Source of the DNA: a virus
Virus record (IMG/VR): IMGVR_UViG_3300020445_001189
Span: 1 to 55,199 of that record
Length of the DNA stretch: 55,199 nt
Strand: one strand, 5' to 3'
Part shown: positions 47,365 to 55,199 of the stretch, piece after piece
Numbering within the stretch: the stretch's first letter is position 1
Layout: the number at the start of each line of letters is the position of its first letter
The notes under the pieces: model-generated
The model's database searches: none
What the model saw: only the letters and a program-made list of their open reading frames with translations
What the model was told of the DNA's origin: nothing
Program-made: the position numbers and the translations under genes

Positions 47365-48908
47365 TATAAATTACCACCTAACGTAAATCCATCACGTCCT
47401 GTTGTATCTAAACCTTTTTTCTTACTAAAAGTTCTTTTAGTTGATTGACCTAAGTATGCAATTCTATTAGATGTTGCATCTGGACTCATTAAATTTCTAT
47501 TGTTATTAAAGAAAGTAGCTGGTGTACTTTCGTCTACTGAACCTTGATATAATAATCCTTTAAGACTATTCTTATGCCACCACTCTCTTAATTGTGCTGG
47601 AGTAAATCCTGGATTTAGTTGTAATACTAAACAGCTCATTCCTGCTACATTAGGAGTACTCATTGATGTTCCACTTAAATTAAGAACTGCTGTTGAACTT
47701 GTATTATACGCACTAACAATATTTGTACCTGCCGCATATACATCAACTCTTGGTCCTTTATCACTTCCACTTTCACAGGCTTCTGAACTTGAATACAATG
47801 CACTATCTAAGTTACCACAAACAATAGTGTCTGGTCCAATATTACCTGCACCTCTGTTGTAGTATATAGGATTACCTGCTGTAATATTACCTGAGCTTAC
47901 ACTTCTTGTAATATAGTTATTGTAATCTACATCTCCTTCGTAACATAATTTTTGTCCTTGGTTACCTGCACTCTTATGATAGTGTACACCTTCGTCTTGC
48001 ATTTCTTCTACTTCTGCCATCAAGTTATAAATCTGTGCATTGAATCTATTTGAACCATCTCCAAGCATTCCGTAGCTAGAACTTTTAACAGAGCCTACAC
48101 TTGATCCTCTAAAATTAATATCTGTTATATTAGCAAAATAAGATTTGTAACCCCAACTTGCACTTACTACTGTTGGTCTTTTAAAACCTGTTAATGGATT
48201 AACATTTTTTGCTTTGTGAAATTCTTTAATAGCATCAAACCAAGCACTTTGACCTATAGCTCCCATATCTAAACAATATATGTTTGCATTCTTGGCCCAG
48301 CCATAAGTTTTACCTACTGCTGTTCCGCAACAATGTGTTGCGTGATAGTTTGATCCTGAACTGTTACTATAATCTATAGTTGGTAATGACCCCATGTTAG
48401 GAAGTGTGTTCCATTGAAACTGTTGTAAACGACTGTTGCCATCTTTGTCTTGCCATTCTTCGTGGTCAAATCTAAATTTATTTTCTTGGTGTATATAATC
48501 AATACCTGTACCGTCTAAATGATAATCGTATGTTCCTGCTAGGTCACTAGTTTGTGCACCAGTTCCCCATGGATTAGTTTCTACTATGTGTCTTTTGAAA
48601 GCCCAATTATCTCTTGAAGTAGATGTGTTATCTCTAATAAATGTTCCTGACTGTTCATAGTCTAACCATTCATCGGACCATACTAAAGGTTCGTTAACAC
48701 CACCTACTCTTGAATCTTTTAATAATGCTGTTGCTTCTTCGTCTGTTAAAGAAACTTCTAACATACGTTTACTGCTTGGTCTAGTGTTTACATTGTCTAC
48801 TACTCTATCTGGAATATCAGTAATAGATGTTGAAGTGTTCAGTTCGTTTAAAAACTGTTCCTTATCTACTCCCTTTTTTAATGAAACGACGTAGTGTTTC
48901 TCTGACAT
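47364..48908 (-). CDS. subtilisin-like protein with changed catalytic Asp, 514 aa
   Basis: It aligns end to end with the neighbouring subtilase: TGIDYIHQENKFRFD, NYHATHCCGTAVGKTYGWAK, SAGNQGQ and LSGTSMSTPNVAGM. The His and Ser motifs are kept, but at the Asp position (QDDG in the neighbour) this protein has Glu142-Asn-Lys. Activity may be lost or altered. The N-terminal 70 residues look like an I9-type pro-segment (HYVVSLKKGVDKEQFLNEL). Confidence 0.88.
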   Translation of the reverse strand: MSEKHYVVSLKKGVDKEQFLNELNTSTSITDIPDRVVDNVNTRPSSKRMLEVSLTDEEATALLKDSRVGGVNEPLVWSDEWLDYEQSGTFIRDNTSTSRDNWAFKRHIVETNPWGTGAQTSDLAGTYDYHLDGTGIDYIHQENKFRFDHEEWQDKDGNSRLQQFQWNTLPNMGSLPTIDYSNSSGSNYHATHCCGTAVGKTYGWAKNANIYCLDMGAIGQSAWFDAIKEFHKAKNVNPLTGFKRPTVVSASWGYKSYFANITDINFRGSSVGSVKSSSYGMLGDGSNRFNAQIYNLMAEVEEMQDEGVHYHKSAGNQGQKLCYEGDVDYNNYITRSVSSGNITAGNPIYYNRGAGNIGPDTIVCGNLDSALYSSSEACESGSDKGPRVDVYAAGTNIVSAYNTSSTAVLNLSGTSMSTPNVAGMSCLVLQLNPGFTPAQLREWWHKNSLKGLLYQGSVDESTPATFFNNNRNLMSPDATSNRIAYLGQSTKRTFSKKKGLDTTGRDGFTLGGNL

Positions 48909-48916
48909 AGTAACTC

Positions 48917-51535
48917 CTAGACTATTGTTAAGTTACCTACCATGCCTGCGTGAATTGTACACTGGTATACCAATGACGTATCACTTGCTTCATGTGGTAC
49001 TGTGAATATCTGTGTTCCTGTTGTTGATCCGCTAACACCTTCTGTAAATGAACTTCCACCTGCGGCTGTTCTAATTGCAAATGGGTGTGATGCTCCAGTA
49101 GAGTTAACAAAAATATATGTAGCACCTTTATACAATGTAAAGTCTGGATTATCTTTTGTTGATTCTATTCCAGGTCCTGCAAATCTATATGAACTTGATC
49201 CATTAGCTGAAACTGTGTAGTAGTAAACTGGTCCTTGTGTTGCCGCCCAAGCACTACCATTGTAATAAACCATATCACCTGCGGCTGGTGTACTTATACT
49301 AATAGCTGATAGTGAATCGTTAACCCAAGCACTACCATTCCATTTTAAATATTGTCCTGAAGCTGGTGTTGTTATAGTTGCGTCTGCAAGATCATCAAGG
49401 TCCATATTACCACGTGTAATAGTAATGTTACCTTCCGTATCACTTGAAGTTGTAATACCTGTTCCACCTGCAATCTTAATTGACTCGTTGCTGTTAACAA
49501 CTTTCATTGAAGAGTCATCAGCACCTATGCTAAAACTAAATTGTGCTCCTGCACCTTTCCAAGTACTTCCATTCCAAAATACCATTTCATTGGAATTTGC
49601 ATCATATATTAAATCACCTGGGTTACCAGTTAATCCGTTAATACCATCTTGATCGTAACTTCCTAATCTTAAAGGAGTTCTTTGTAATACAACGGCATTC
49701 GCGGCATCAAATATAATATTACTTGCACTAGTAAATGTTGGAATACCTGTTCCTGAAGTTTGTATTGTATCAGCTTCAATAGTTGTTGCTGTTACAGTAG
49801 TTGCATTTATATTAATTGTTGTTAGTGTATCACTTGTTTTATTATAAACTAAACCTGCGTCACCACCAAATGTGCTACCACCATCATTAAATTGTACCTG
49901 TGTATCAGAACCACCTGGGTTACCTGCTCCACCGCCACCTGTTGAATTAATTGTAATTGTATCAGTGCCGTTATCAGTAGTAATTGTTACGTTTGTACCT
50001 GCAACTAAAGTTAATGTATCTGTTGTAGTATCTGCTGTAACTGTACCTTGTCCTGCTACTGCTATATTCTGGAATACGTTTTGACTTCCTCCGCCACTTT
50101 GAGCGACCCAACTTAATACTCCAGCACCGTCTGTTTTTAAAACTTCATCAGCATTACCATCACCGTCTGGTAAAATAAATGTTGTATCAGTTGTTAGTGT
50201 TGCTGGTGCTCTAACGGCAGTATAGTTTCCGTTGTCACCTGCATAGTATCTAGTTTCTGCGGCACTTGCCATTTTAAAGTGTGTGCCAACATTAATTTCA
50301 CTTGTTCCATTATCTAATGTACCAGTAACATTTACGTTTGTTGCATTTAAAGTTGGTACTACTAAAGTATTTGTACTTGGATTATAATTGAAGTTAGCAT
50401 CTGTTCTAGCTACTTGTTGAGCTCCGCCTTCAGTTCCAACAAATACTGGAAACTGTGCCGCCGCTGTTGAATCAGTAGTTACTGAAACTGTCGCCGCGTC
50501 TACATTGTTTAATGCACGAGGTCTCCATTCATTACTTGCCGCTACCCAACTTAAAGCATAATCATTTTGTGGTGTAATTGTTGTAGTGTTTACATCATTT
50601 AAATCACCAATGTTACTAATTGAACTTGATACTGTTCCTGGTTCCCATCTACTTTGTGCATTATCCCAAATAAGTGCTTGTCCGTTTGTTGCACCTGTTG
50701 TAAAAACATCGTTAATGTCACCTAAATTTAAACTTGAGGTAATTGTTATTTTACCTTCTGCATCTGAGGCAGTAGTTATTCCGCCACCACCTGCAATTTG
50801 TAAAGTTTCACCGTAGCTAATATTTCTTACTGTTGAATCGTCTGCCGCTACTTGTACTAATGTTCCACTACCACCTTCGTTTGCTAAAGGTATCCAATCT
50901 CCGCTATGTGCAAAGTAGGCTTTACCTGTTGCGTGTACGTGTGCAAACATACCATGATATGTTGCCGCACTTGGTAAATCATTAACAGTTGCAAATACGT
51001 TTGAGAAGTAAACTTTACCTGTTGAATTAAAATCTCTAGCAGTAGTTCCGCCTCTAGCTAATACTGAATCAATAGTATCTACTTCTGTTACAGTAGTTGT
51101 AAATTTAAAAGTTTGTGATGCATGATCGTAATAAACAACTTTTCCATCATCACCTGCACTTGGTGTTGAAAAGTTATGTAAACTTTGAACAGTCGCCGCT
51201 TGTATACGTGCATCTGTTCTTGCATTTGAAAAGAATAAGTTAGTTACACCTTCAGCTATTTGATCTGAAGTTGTTCCTGCCGCCAAGTATCCTACATCAT
51301 TAGCAAATGAACTTAATGCACTTGGTACTGTAGGTATAACTGGTTTATTAGTTAAGTCGTTATAATCACCACTGAACGGATTGTTAAATGATACGTTGTT
51401 AATTCTTACGTCTGTTGCGTTTACTGTTCCTACGTTAGTAAGACCAGATCCGCCAAGATCTAAATTATCACCGACTGGTAATTCTTTAATCTTTTTATCC
51501 GTTGTATCTACTACTAGTGGTATTCTATTTGCCAT
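48917..51535 (-). CDS. tail fibre protein with C-terminal cupredoxin-like domain, 872 aa
   Basis: Most of the protein is repetitive Thr/Asn/Gly-rich fibre sequence with short LNDVNTT-, GGTGITTSSDTEGNITI- and SDRWEPG-like repeats. The last 100 residues form a cupredoxin-like domain: ASHPFAIRT (His817), then LVYQCTIHAGMVGNLTIV with Cys859, His862 and Met865, the type-1 copper ligand set of plastocyanin-like proteins. AGGAAAACAAA precedes the ATG; a perfect TATAAATA lies 18 nt upstream. Confidence 0.88.
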   Translation of the reverse strand: MANRIPLVVDTTDKKIKELPVGDNLDLGGSGLTNVGTVNATDVRINNVSFNNPFSGDYNDLTNKPVIPTVPSALSSFANDVGYLAAGTTSDQIAEGVTNLFFSNARTDARIQAATVQSLHNFSTPSAGDDGKVVYYDHASQTFKFTTTVTEVDTIDSVLARGGTTARDFNSTGKVYFSNVFATVNDLPSAATYHGMFAHVHATGKAYFAHSGDWIPLANEGGSGTLVQVAADDSTVRNISYGETLQIAGGGGITTASDAEGKITITSSLNLGDINDVFTTGATNGQALIWDNAQSRWEPGTVSSSISNIGDLNDVNTTTITPQNDYALSWVAASNEWRPRALNNVDAATVSVTTDSTAAAQFPVFVGTEGGAQQVARTDANFNYNPSTNTLVVPTLNATNVNVTGTLDNGTSEINVGTHFKMASAAETRYYAGDNGNYTAVRAPATLTTDTTFILPDGDGNADEVLKTDGAGVLSWVAQSGGGSQNVFQNIAVAGQGTVTADTTTDTLTLVAGTNVTITTDNGTDTITINSTGGGGAGNPGGSDTQVQFNDGGSTFGGDAGLVYNKTSDTLTTININATTVTATTIEADTIQTSGTGIPTFTSASNIIFDAANAVVLQRTPLRLGSYDQDGINGLTGNPGDLIYDANSNEMVFWNGSTWKGAGAQFSFSIGADDSSMKVVNSNESIKIAGGTGITTSSDTEGNITITRGNMDLDDLADATITTPASGQYLKWNGSAWVNDSLSAISISTPAAGDMVYYNGSAWAATQGPVYYYTVSANGSSSYRFAGPGIESTKDNPDFTLYKGATYIFVNSTGASHPFAIRTAAGGSSFTEGVSGSTTGTQIFTVPHEASDTSLVYQCTIHAGMVGNLTIV

Positions 51536-51553
51536 TTTGTTTTCCTACTAACA

Positions 51554-51561
51554 TATTTATA
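51554..51561 (-). promoter_or_regulatory. late-promoter motif TATAAATA
   Basis: A perfect match to the T4 late -10, 18 nt before ATG 51535. The TAA of the upstream gene lies inside it. Confidence 0.7.
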
Positions 51562-52048
51562 GTGCCGCTATCCTTGTTTTAAAGTCAGCGAAATCTGTAC
51601 TTGCCGCCACCTCTGTTTTTAATGTTGTTAAAGTAATTGTTTCAGCAGTTAAGTAACCAGCACCGTTTGTTAACTGATTATTGTTTGTTGGTATAGTTGG
51701 TACACCACTCAATACTGAGAAAGGAATAGTATTACTAACACCATCAATAATTACTGTTGAATCATCTCCTACAACTGAACCTTTTAAATTTCCTACAATG
51801 TTTTGTGCTGTAACTGTACTTGTAGCATGGTTAACTATTACAGTTGAATCTGCACCTATAACATCTCCAATGATACTTTGTTGTATTGTAGCACCACCTT
51901 GGTTTGAAACACCTAACTGGCCTTCAGCAACAATTAGTCTTGTGTAAATGTCTGTAAAGTTATTCTGTGCTTTAGTAAAGGCTGTTCTTATTGGATCGCC
52001 ATCGCCTTTGTTAGCACTAGAACCTATGTTTATATTTTGCTGTGCCAT
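51557..52048 (-). CDS. tail-fibre-related structural protein, 163 aa
   Basis: Starts INIGSSANKGDGDPIRTAFT then KAQNNFTDIYTRL, the fibre N-terminal module shared with 45026-45730. The middle has paired DDSTVIIDGVS-type beta repeats and the end is a helix (STDFADFKTRIAAL). It overlaps the giant fibre gene by 1 nt. Confidence 0.8.
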   Translation of the reverse strand: MAQQNINIGSSANKGDGDPIRTAFTKAQNNFTDIYTRLIVAEGQLGVSNQGGATIQQSIIGDVIGADSTVIVNHATSTVTAQNIVGNLKGSVVGDDSTVIIDGVSNTIPFSVLSGVPTIPTNNNQLTNGAGYLTAETITLTTLKTEVAASTDFADFKTRIAAL

Positions 52049-55000
52049 TATACTCTACCTACTACCATTTCAATTACGCCATGTCCAGGTTCGTTATGAT
52101 CCTGTAATGCTTTACCAAGTACTGTTCCTACTTTAGGATCAACACCTTTTGATGCGTGTCCTGGTACACTTGAAGTTACTAGCATATCACCTTTTGATAT
52201 CATTCCTGCTACTTTAACTTTAACTCTACCTGTTAATGCAACTGGAGTAACAAACTCACCTTCTTGTGTTGAGTTCATTAAGTAAGCTGGATGTTCTGAA
52301 ACAACCCCTGCTACTCTTGTATCCTTGTGCATTGTGTTTTGTGTTACTTCTTTATCTCCACCAAATATAACAACTGTACCTACTTCGTACTCTGCATCTG
52401 CTTCATAATTCTCTGCCAAGTCAGCATATTGAGCCTGTGTTGCTGTACCACTGAATGTTGTTGCGTAAACTGTATTCCATTTTTTCAAGTTAGTACCTAA
52501 AGTATAAGTGTTATCTATACTTGGTATAACTGCTGTTGATGTTGCTGTTAATACTGTTGCTCCATCGGCCACAAGTGAAATTTGTCCTGCCGCACTATAA
52601 CCTGTATTAGCACCTATACTAACACCTGTTGAGTTTGCATCAAGCTCGCCTGGTGCTTCAACAAATGAACTGTGTATCCAGTCAACTGCTAATCTTGATT
52701 CTCCTGCCAACGCCGAGTTAGCCTGGAAGTTACCTTCTGTTACGCCTGTTGCTCCAATGTTAACACTTCCTGGAATTGCTACTGTTGGAGTAACTGTACC
52801 AGATGCTGTCATAAACTGTGCCGCACCTGGAGTTGTAAATTGTACTTCTGTACCTGCTGTGTCAATAATTAAGTAACTATCAACTTTTAATCCTTGCATT
52901 GATGCATTTCCACTTGCATCTGTTTTAACTAGAGCATTCGCGGCACCTGTTGTTGAAACTGTTTCAATAACACCACCACCTTCTGCAATAATAGTTGCAA
53001 ATGGTACTTCAGCAACGTCACCTGTACTAGAGTCACCTGCGGCTCTACCTAATACTGTTCCGTCTGCTATATTAATAATTTTCTTATAATCTAATGCACC
53101 ATGTTGAATAGTTGCCCAACCGTCTGTAGTTGTAAACATATCACTATCTAAACTAACAACACCTAAATCATTCTGTGTAATTCCTGTTGCGTTAGCTCTA
53201 GTAGTTGCCGCATTTAAATTTAATTTACTTTGTGCAATCGCGGCGTTTGTATTAACGTCTGCGTTAACAATACTGTCTGCCGCTATTCTCCAGTCAGCTG
53301 TTACAGTAGTTTCAGCTCTATCAACTACTAAACTAATGTCTGAGTCAACGTGTGCATCTGCTTGAGCCCATTCTAATAATGGACCGTATCTAACTTGTCC
53401 TGTAATACCACCTGCTTGTTGACATATATCAGCTGTTGTAAATATATTTGAAACTGCTGTATAAATTAATAAGTTTTCTGCTGTACCGTTACGTGTAATG
53501 TTTTTAACTTCTACAATAGTACCTGTTGCATTTGATACACTACCAGTTATTGTTGCTCCAGCAGTAAAGTTTCCACCACTTGCTGGTGCTGTAAATAATC
53601 TGTATTTGCCAGTTGTTACAAGTGCTCTATTACCTGCTTCGTTTTTAGTTTCAACATCAACTAGTTCTTTAACAGTATCACCTGCTATAATTAAACTATC
53701 AACATAAGATTTAGTAGCGGCATCTTGATCACTAGTTGGATCACTCATGCCTGTTATTTTGTTACCACCCATCGGTATACTTGCCGTTGCGGCAGTTGTA
53801 CCATCTCTTGCTATTGCACCTGGGCCTATTGCTCCAACTGTTACTGGATTACCAGCATGGTCGAAACCTAATCTTTTATTAACATATCCTCTAACTGCTG
53901 ATTCAGTTGGAACAGCATCAGTGGCATTATCAACCATTGTATCGTCAGCACTAAATTCACTAACAACAACACCACGTTTAAATCCTATACCGTCCAAGTT
54001 ACTTAAAGCAATTGAAGCCGAGAACGTAACTGTTCCTGTACCTTGGTCTACTGTAAAGAACTTACCAACTCTAAAGAAACCATCTTGGTCAGTACTTACA
54101 TAGAATACTCTACCTTTATCTCTTTCGTCAGTTTCTTTATTTTGATCTTTTGTTTGTGTTGCTGGACCAAATGTACTGTTAGGGAAGTTACTAGTATTAA
54201 ATCCACCAGTACCAATATTTAAGAAGTCGTGTCCTGTTGCTCTGTTAGTTGAAATGTTAACAGTAACGTTGGCACCTTCTGCACTTGGTAAACCAGCTCT
54301 TAATGTTACAACAGAGTTTGTATTTCTTACTGTACTATGAATACCTGTTACTAAACTTGAACTGTTAATTTCTTTTCCTGCAACGTCTGTAATTGCAATA
54401 GTACCAAAGCCAGTTCTTTGTGTGTATCCTGTAATTTTGTGTGTCTTACCATCCCAGACAAATATCATATCACCTGAGTTAAGTCTATCTTTTTGTGCTT
54501 GTGATGTAATTGTAACAATCGCGATAACATCGTCACCTGCTGTGTTACCCATTGTAGTACCACCAGCACCTGCATAAGTTCCTAAGGCCGCGTTAGTGTT
54601 ATCAACAACAAGTTTAATATAATCATATGGACTATCAAATCTAATGTGTTTAACACCAGATGATAAAGTGTTACCTAATGCATCTGTAGTATTAAATGCT
54701 AATGTTCTGTATACTCTATCTGATTCATCAAATACTAAAGCTGAACTTGGTCTTGTTGTTTCTGCACTTACACCACTAAATTGGAATGAAGAACTTGATC
54801 TTATCATTACCTTCTGGTCGTTTGCCAATACTGCTTTAAGTCCTGTTGAACTTGTAGTGTTAGCACCAGTTGTTGCCAAGTTTAATTTGTAAACTGTATT
54901 ACTTCTTTGTCCTGTTGGAGGTGAACCAGGTTGTGTTGGCTCTTCAATAGTTGTAATTTCGTATCTAGTTGTAGCAATTAATCCACCGTGATCGATTTCA

Positions 55001-55199
55001 ACTTCTGATCCAACTAATGGAACGTATTCTGTATCGTAAACATAAATGTATAATTGGTCAACAGCATGATCAAATGTTGCACCACCATCGTCAAAGATTT
55101 TAGCAGTCTGTACCATGTTATTATCTGAAACAATAACATCTGCAACTTCATTTGGATCTGATCCTGTTGATACAAGTCCGTAAGTACCATAAGCATTAG
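52048..55199 (-). CDS. giant tail fibre with Peptidase_G2-like C-terminus (N-terminus off window)
   Basis: The frame is open to the right edge; the ATG at 55116 is internal, since the same frame continues upstream through 55197, so at least 1049 residues are present. The body is Thr/Ser/Gly-rich fibre with short beta repeats. The C-terminal ~150 residues (QYADLAENYEADAEYEVGTV, then HPAYLMN, ALTGRVKVKV, GDMLVTSS, EMVVGRV) match the Peptidase_G2-like/autocatalytic fibre end found in marine T4-like phages. It is the first gene of the adhesin operon as seen in this window. Confidence 0.88.
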   Translation of the reverse strand, partial: NAYGTYGLVSTGSDPNEVADVIVSDNNMVQTAKIFDDGGATFDHAVDQLYIYVYDTEYVPLVGSEVEIDHGGLIATTRYEITTIEEPTQPGSPPTGQRSNTVYKLNLATTGANTTSSTGLKAVLANDQKVMIRSSSSFQFSGVSAETTRPSSALVFDESDRVYRTLAFNTTDALGNTLSSGVKHIRFDSPYDYIKLVVDNTNAALGTYAGAGGTTMGNTAGDDVIAIVTITSQAQKDRLNSGDMIFVWDGKTHKITGYTQRTGFGTIAITDVAGKEINSSSLVTGIHSTVRNTNSVVTLRAGLPSAEGANVTVNISTNRATGHDFLNIGTGGFNTSNFPNSTFGPATQTKDQNKETDERDKGRVFYVSTDQDGFFRVGKFFTVDQGTGTVTFSASIALSNLDGIGFKRGVVVSEFSADDTMVDNATDAVPTESAVRGYVNKRLGFDHAGNPVTVGAIGPGAIARDGTTAATASIPMGGNKITGMSDPTSDQDAATKSYVDSLIIAGDTVKELVDVETKNEAGNRALVTTGKYRLFTAPASGGNFTAGATITGSVSNATGTIVEVKNITRNGTAENLLIYTAVSNIFTTADICQQAGGITGQVRYGPLLEWAQADAHVDSDISLVVDRAETTVTADWRIAADSIVNADVNTNAAIAQSKLNLNAATTRANATGITQNDLGVVSLDSDMFTTTDGWATIQHGALDYKKIINIADGTVLGRAAGDSSTGDVAEVPFATIIAEGGGVIETVSTTGAANALVKTDASGNASMQGLKVDSYLIIDTAGTEVQFTTPGAAQFMTASGTVTPTVAIPGSVNIGATGVTEGNFQANSALAGESRLAVDWIHSSFVEAPGELDANSTGVSIGANTGYSAAGQISLVADGATVLTATSTAVIPSIDNTYTLGTNLKKWNTVYATTFSGTATQAQYADLAENYEADAEYEVGTVVIFGGDKEVTQNTMHKDTRVAGVVSEHPAYLMNSTQEGEFVTPVALTGRVKVKVAGMISKGDMLVTSSVPGHASKGVDPKVGTVLGKALQDHNEPGHGVIEMVVGRV

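Noticed and set aside
55014-55196. Short minus-strand frame at the right edge and an ATG at 55116 as the start of the giant fibre.
   Set aside because: The fibre frame continues without a stop to the window edge with fibre-like composition, so the ATG is internal.
1-55199. tRNA genes, CRISPR arrays, integrases, insertion sequences.
   Set aside because: No cloverleaf-like sequence, regular repeat-spacer pattern, transposase motif or inverted repeat pair was seen on either strand.

Overview
The window is an AT-rich, almost gap-free piece of a large tailed-phage genome, most likely a marine T4-like myovirus. It carries the T4-type replication core: family B DNA polymerase (gp43), a gp45-like sliding clamp, clamp loader gp44 and a DexA-type exonuclease. 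It also has PhoH, ThyX and MazG, a T4-type late-promoter motif, and the long modular tail-fibre/adhesin proteins and many 2OG-Fe(II) oxygenases familiar from marine T4-like phages. No photosynthesis genes are present, and the 7Fe ferredoxin is of a type common in Alphaproteobacteria. A non-cyanobacterial marine host, for example a SAR11-like bacterium, is therefore plausible, but this is inference. All genes but one (phoH) lie on the minus strand, usually with ATGA/GTGA/TTGA-type overlaps.

Layout, left to right. (1) 1-9.3 kb: nucleotide and modification genes: an SGNH-like protein cut by the left edge, HIT hydrolase, phosphoribosyltransferase, a double 2OG oxygenase, a cupin-like protein, a glycosyltransferase, a QueD-like T-fold protein, a second oxygenase and a TGT/DpdA-like transglycosylase. 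The last three suggest 7-deazaguanine or hypermodified DNA. (2) 9.3-15.6 kb: clamp, sugar epimerase, lipoprotein, DexA, gp43, small membrane proteins, a HAD phosphatase and a DsbA-like protein, served by sigma70-like promoters. (3) 15.6-23.8 kb: late genes of mostly unknown function, including a ParB-like/HAD/ParB-like fusion and a nucleotidyltransferase, several with N-termini that resemble T4 capsid-targeting peptides. (4) 23.8-31.3 kb: ClpA, peptide deformylase, DnaJ, an MscS-like protein, an ACP-like protein that has lost its serine, and a lysis cassette (GH108 lysozyme, Rz/Rz1-like spanins). (5) 31.5-39.8 kb: PhoH on the plus strand, then ThyX, parvulin, ferredoxin, gp44, a cytidylyltransferase-like protein, two tandem oxygenases, MazG, a GroES-like protein and a DnaE-like fragment. 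(6) 39.8-55.2 kb: virion adhesion genes, including an esterase domain inside a 1163-residue adhesin, a YHYH protein, tandem subtilisin-like proteases, a fibre ending in a cupredoxin-like copper site, and a giant fibre with a Peptidase_G2-like C-terminus cut by the right edge.

Two promoter classes can be read directly. One is sigma70-like (TTGAC[A/T]-N17/18-TATAAT-like), ahead of replication and metabolic genes. The other is T4-late-like (NATAAATA and variants), ahead of structural genes. In six cases the late motif, strict or variant, sits exactly 5 nt before an ATG, which by T4 rules would start the transcript on the start codon (leaderless). Many promoters also contain the stop codon of the preceding gene. 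Four small genes shorter than 60 codons are added because they have clear starts or coupling.
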